The notes under the pieces are model-generated. The model saw only the letters and a list, made by a program, of their open reading frames with translations, was not told where the DNA came from and ran no database searches. 64,000 bases of DNA from Amblyornis subalaris (taxonomy: Eukaryota; Chordata; Aves; Passeriformes; Ptilonorhynchidae), in NCBI GenBank assembly GCA_018881555.1, contig JACAXG010000053.1:579745-643744 (forward strand), in the 5' to 3' direction. Below are positions 60,065-64,000 of this stretch, in pieces. The translations under genes were made by a program, and so were the position numbers. The stretch's first letter is position 1, and each line of letters opens with the position of its first letter.

Positions 60065-62224
60065 TGGGCAATAGCAAATTGTTCACAAGGCTATTGTTTC
60101 CTCTAAGTAAAAAAATAACCAGTCTGCAGAATTATTCTCTTCAAAGCATTCAATACTACTGGAGGGCTGTGTGTGAACCAACAGAGCAGGAGCCAAAGAG
60201 ATGGATTATCAGGGAAAATGACAGTGTCAATAAAGACAAGAAGAACCCCCAAAAATGGTAAATTGAGATTTTGTTTTTTTTTTTTTGATACATACCATCA
60301 ATGGTCTGTTTTTGGCAATGTTAAGTTTAACTTCCTGAAGAAGTCTCCAGGAGTAGATATAAAACAGATTAGCTAGAGGGGTGGGAGGTTCAAAAAGCTG
60401 TAGAAACAATATTGAAAAGATGATCCAGAAAATATCAGAACTCTCACAGCATGTAGCAGTGGATGGAAAGACTGGAGGAGGGACTTGCATCAGATATGCA
60501 AATGAGATACAGAAATTTATTAATGAGGGCTTTTCTTTATAAAAATAAAATTATAATATACAGTTGCATTAAAGCAGAAACTGCTTCGATGCACTATGTG
60601 AGATTCTAAATTGTGAGACCAAAGGTAAAGGTGACCTTGTGTGTTTATCCATGGAGGCACACAGGCATGTGTGCCTCCTTAGTGATCCCATAAATACTTT
60701 TCAATACAAATTTAAGAATTAGAATGCATATATTAGCATTTACAGCTGACTGGTTGAAAGTTACTGAGATAACTCTAATTTTATTTCATCTGATAACACT
60801 TCAGACATGATCCGGGTGTAGCATAAGGAGTTCAATTACTTTTACATCTGGACATCTTAGTTCAAAACTGAACAAATGAAACAATTGTAATGAAACAATT
60901 GTAATTTCCTGTGTAACTTGGCATAAAAATCCTTTGGCTGTTGTTTTGTTCAAAAGATGCTTTATGGAAGATGCCATTTATTGCTAGTTAAATATTCTAG
61001 GGCTTGTAAAACACTTAGGAGAGCACCGGTAGATGCACTGTAGCACTCACTTACCCAATGGGTTCCTTTTGTTTGTGGATGCAGAGAGAAACTTCCCAAG
61101 CAGAATATGCCTGACTTAAGAGCACACAAAAATCCATAGAGCTAATTAGACACTAAGCTAAGGATTAATATGCTGACCTACTGCCAGTGAGAGTTTTGAT
61201 AGCCCCTGAGAAAGCATTCCCCTTGAGATATGCTGAGACTTGGTGATGCTAAATTGCCAACTTTAAATTCTACACTTTTTTCCACAATAGATCTCATGTC
61301 TCTATTTTTCTCCTTGAATCCTTGAGGTCCTAAATGCTCTCTCAGAAATTCTACATATCTGGGTGAAGGAAATGGAGAAGTCAAAGTTGACAGTGCCTTT
61401 GATTTACCACCTTGGAAGCAGTTAGGGTTAGCTTAATTGGCAGTGATTTATGGCTCTAAGCAGGAGAGTTACAGATCTGTGTTTTCATAGTAATAAGCAA
61501 GAAGCACATTTTTGGGTGTTTTTGGTGAAGGGCTTTAACTTTATACTTTAAAGTTAAGTTAAGTTAAAGTTAAGAATTTAGATGTTACAATAGAAGTATC
61601 TATGAGTACGTGACATGATGAGTGATTTGTGGAAATACTACCGCATTGCAGGTAGCAAGTCCAGCTAAGATAGGTCAAAAAGTCAAAACGATAGTGTCTC
61701 AGTAACCTATTGGTCTAAAACATTATAAATTCTTGTTCAACACTGAATCCTGTGACATCCGCCATTTTGCAATGTGTTGTTAAAATCTCACACCAGATGG
61801 GATAGATGCCTGGTTTGTTGTTTTAGCAATAAATTGTTAAAGTTGCTTTTGTCCAACCTCTCTAATTAATAAAAAGTCCGACACGGGGCCAGGAGTGTCA
61901 AAAAAGCACTCCTGTAGTAAAATTTAAGAAGACTAGTGGAACCTACATCTGGGTGTTTTTCTTTTTCTGTTATGCAGGGCTTCAGCTTGCACACCTCACA
62001 CAGTAACAATAATTTTGTGAGTAAAACTGAGCCAAGGTCACAGAGCAATGTGGCATCAAAATGAAACTTTAATCACCAGGACCTGAATTATGAAGATAAA
62101 GATTGCATCAAGGTTTTTTAGACATCCAGAAAACTGGATTTTTGCTGAAAAAATTTTTTCTTAAAAGATAAATTTCCTTTTCTGCTACTCTTTCTTGCTC
62201 TCTCTAATTCCAAAAAAACCTCAG
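60065..62224. other. Unique AT-rich DNA, no gene recognised
   Basis: About 2.2 kb with no exon or RNA gene. It contains a 14-bp tandem duplication at 60,876-60,903 and a TTAAGTTAAGTTAAAG low-complexity bit near 61,550-61,573. I see no continuation of the retrovirus right of the CR1. Confidence 0.6.
60876..60903. repeat. 14-bp tandem duplication
   Basis: ATGAAACAATTGTA occurs twice head to tail, a recent slippage-type duplication. Confidence 0.85.
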
Positions 62225-63284
62225 TGTCACAGTTTGACACTGAACAAATGCGAGGCATCCATGAAAAGCTCACTCACTCACTCACTCACTCACTCACTCA
62301 CTCACTCCCTCTCCTCTGCTCTGCAACCAGACAGAGGAGAGAAAATTTAACAAAGGCTCCATGAGTTAAGGACCGGGAGAAAAGACTTCAAGGGCAAAAC
62401 AGGCTCAACTTAATGATACAAAGTGAATTTATTACTAACAAGATCAGAGGAGGAGAACCAGAAGTAAAAGAAGCACTTAAGAACACCCTCATCTTCCCAC
62501 AACCCCTCCCTCCTTCCCACCGACAGCGCAGGGGGACGGTGTGGGGGTTTTGGTCAGTTCATCACCCAAGATTTTCTTTCCGCTGCTCAGGGAGAGGAGT
62601 GGTTTCCCCGCGGCACCGTGGGGTCCCTCCCACGGGAGACAGGTCTCCACAAACTCCTCCAGCGTGGGTCCAAGCTCACGAGCAGCAGCCCTCCCAAACC
62701 TGCTGCAGCGTGGGTCTCTCTGCCACGGCCTGCGGTCCTCCAAGGACGGGCTGCTCCAGCCTGGGAGCAAGGCCTCCCTTTCCAGTGGGACTCCCGCTGG
62801 ACCACAGCATCCCGGGATCCACCCGCTCCGGCGTGGGCACCTCCCCCACGGGCTGCGAGTGCATCTCTGCATCCCCCGTGGACCTCCATGGGCTGCAGGG
62901 GCACAGCTGCTTCCCCATGGTCCTCACCACAGGCTGCAGGGACATCTCGGCTCCGGCACCTGGAGCACCTCCTCCTCCTCCTTCTGCACTGACCTTGGTG
63001 TCTCCATTGTTGTTTCTCTCCCACGTTCTCACTCCTACTCTTCTGTAGCTGGAATCATTACAACTGCTGCCCCAACTTTGTTGTGATTTCCTCTTCAATC
63101 TGTTATCACAGAGGCGTTACCATCATCTCTAATTAGCCCAGCCTTGGCCAGCGGCACGTCCATCAGCAGAGCCATCGGGGCTTGGTGCTGCTGGACACGG
63201 TGGAAGCTTCTAGCAGCTTCTCACAGAAGCCACCTCTGTGCCCCCCCCCCACTACCAAAAAAGCAGGCCTGCAAAACCAACACA
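62225..63284 (-). mobile_element. LTR, ERVK-like avian family, minus orientation
   Basis: On plus it begins TGTCACAGTTTGACACTGAA and ends GCAAAACCAACACA, so the minus-strand element reads TGTGTTGGTTTTGC...GTGTCAAACTGTGACA with TG/CA ends, about 1,060 bp. The minus strand has AATAAA at plus 62,428-62,433. The U3 core (62,580-63,000) is very GC-rich, with repeated CTGCAGGG/GGGCTGC-type motifs. The block GAAGCTTCTAGCAGCTTCTC near 63,202 and the C-run before ACTACCAAAA are hallmarks I associate with a common avian ERVK-type LTR; the family name rests on memory, not on a search. The flanks (CCTCAG left, ACCAAC right) do not match, so no target duplication is seen. Long open frames on both strands across the GC-rich core are artefacts. 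Confidence 0.85.
62269..62307. repeat. (CTCA)n microsatellite inside the LTR
   Basis: About nine to ten perfect CTCA units in the 3' part of the minus-strand LTR. Confidence 0.92.
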
Positions 63285-63363
63285 ACCAACTTTCATTTTG
63301 GAGGCAAGTTTTTATTTCTTTCTTTTGCACAGATATTGCAGGTGTTTGTCCCCATGGAGAGGT

Positions 63364-63407
63364 GGGTTGGAACGAGATGATCTTGAAGGTCTGTTCCAAC
63401 TCAAACC
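63364..63407 (+). mobile_element. Short CR1-like 3' fragment
   Basis: GGGTTGGAACGAGATGATCT and GAAGGTCTGTTCCAACTCAA match the last bases of CR1 except for the missing terminal ATTCTATG repeat. At about 44 bp it is short, so the call is tentative. Confidence 0.6.
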
Positions 63408-63765
63408 AGTCAGGGATTCAGGGAGCCTTGGAAAACATGGAGCATTTGCAAAAACCAGGAGCTGAAGAAAAACAGTTGCCCTTCCAGCTCCAACTCTCGC
63501 CTGTCCTGCTTCCCATGCCAAAGGGCTGCTTCCCCTGGGAAAGGGCCTGCAGGAGTCCCCCTCCACGAGTGCCTGCACTGCTGGCAGTCACTCAGGCCTG
63601 GGGACATCTGGGTGCCCTTCGGGGCTTGCTGGCTCTAATTTGGGGCTCAGCCAGGCTTTTGCACCTCTTGGGTGCCGTTTCCTGGGGCCCCGCGCACTCT
63701 CTCCCCATTCCATGCAGACAGCTTGTGGAATAAACCATGGAATGGAAAAGCAGAACCCCAGAACC
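63408..63765. other. GC-rich block, unrecognised
   Basis: About 350 bases, less AT-rich than most of the window, ending with GGAATAAACC (63,727-63,736), a poly(A)-signal-like sequence. It may belong to an LTR or non-autonomous retroelement I do not recognise. The open frame 63,182-63,733 crosses the LTR edge, the CR1-like fragment and this block, so it is not a gene. Confidence 0.5.
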
Positions 63766-64000
63766 GTCAACATCTTCTACATCTACATCTACATCTTCAT
63801 CTGCATCTACACCTTCATCTACACCTTCATCTTCGTCTTATCTTCATCTACATCTACACCTTCAGCTTCATCTACACCTTCATCTTCGTCTTATTTTCAT
63901 CTACATCTACACCTTCAACTTCATCTACACTTTCAACTACATCTTGATCTACAACTTCATCTTCGTCTATATCTAAGTCTTCATCTACACCTACAGCTCC
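63766..64000. repeat. Hexamer-based minisatellite with 53-bp higher-order unit
   Basis: Sequence built from CATCTA/CATCTT-type hexamers. A higher-order unit beginning ACCTTCATCTTCGTCTTA starts at 63,823 and again at 63,876, a 53-bp period with few differences. The array runs to the window end, so its full length is unknown. Forward frames give repeating His-Leu or Ser-Thr strings, a by-product of the repeat. Confidence 0.9.

Noticed and set aside
59572..60100. Continuation of the provirus to the right of the CR1
   Set aside because: I looked for matrix, leader or LTR sequence after 60,064, including a second TGATGCC/GGCATCA end, and saw none. A short TCACAAGGC near 60,083 resembles integrase sequence but is too short to count.
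62269..62307. Possible CRISPR-like or regulatory repeat
   Set aside because: It is a plain (CTCA)n microsatellite inside an LTR without spacers, in a vertebrate genome.
62413..63098. Open frames of 120-210 codons on both strands
   Set aside because: They lie in the GC-rich core of the ERVK-like LTR. All frames are open together, a composition effect, and none has family resemblance.
62219..63290. Target duplication around the ERVK-like LTR
   Set aside because: The six bases on the left (CCTCAG) and right (ACCAAC) differ, so no duplication can be claimed.
63182..63733. 183-codon forward open frame
   Set aside because: It runs across the LTR edge, a CR1-like scrap and an unrelated GC-rich block, so it cannot be one gene.
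63672..63976. His-Leu and Ser-Thr repeat polypeptides at the window end
   Set aside because: They are mechanical translations of the hexamer minisatellite, with no start context or conservation evidence.

Overview
The window is AT-rich vertebrate nuclear DNA, almost certainly from a bird and most likely a neoavian such as a passerine. Three things point there: repeated CR1 LINE pieces, several with the avian ATTCTATG-type 3' end; LTRs of avian ERVL/ERVK-like families; and the lack of any mammalian SINE or L1. I found no host protein-coding exon, tRNA, rRNA or CRISPR array. Isolated single N bases are common in roughly the first 25 kb and rare or absent across most of the rest.

Layout. Positions 1-28.8 kb are mostly unique AT-rich intergenic or intronic DNA, with two CR1 tails (about 6.96-7.69 kb and 17.69-17.76 kb), microsatellites and several A/C-rich tracts. 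A solo LTR lies at 28,832-29,402 (minus). A decayed CR1 at about 31.06-32.01 kb keeps part of the ORF1 esterase (GDSL-type) domain and part of the ORF2 reverse transcriptase, but has lost the middle and the 3' end. Another CR1 tail lies at 38.8-39.1 kb. From 39.1 to 48 kb the DNA is again unique.

The right-hand quarter is rich in LTR elements. A 1,058-bp solo LTR (47,996-49,053, minus) has perfect 5-bp GCTAC target duplications. A gammaretrovirus-like endogenous retrovirus lies on the minus strand at 52,855-59,571. In its 5'->3' order it has a truncated gag (capsid and one CCHC knuckle), an in-frame UGA, then protease, RT, RNase H and integrase, an uninterrupted env frame, a polypurine tract, and a 560-bp 3' LTR with perfect TGATGCC/GGCATCA ends. 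The matrix region, leader and 5' LTR are missing. Gag is split by a 585-bp insertion with GGAGT duplications, oriented the opposite way. The broken gag end meets a 42-bp inverted copy of the provirus's own integrase sequence, followed directly by a CR1. Gag and pol carry at least nine stops and frameshifts; env carries none, and this is the observation most worth following up.

After more unique DNA comes an ERVK-like LTR (62,225-63,284, minus) with an internal (CACT)n array, a short CR1 tail, an unrecognised GC-rich block, and a hexamer-based minisatellite with a 53-bp higher-order unit that runs off the window end. No cellular pathway is encoded here. The genes present are those of the retroelements, and apart from env all are visibly disabled.
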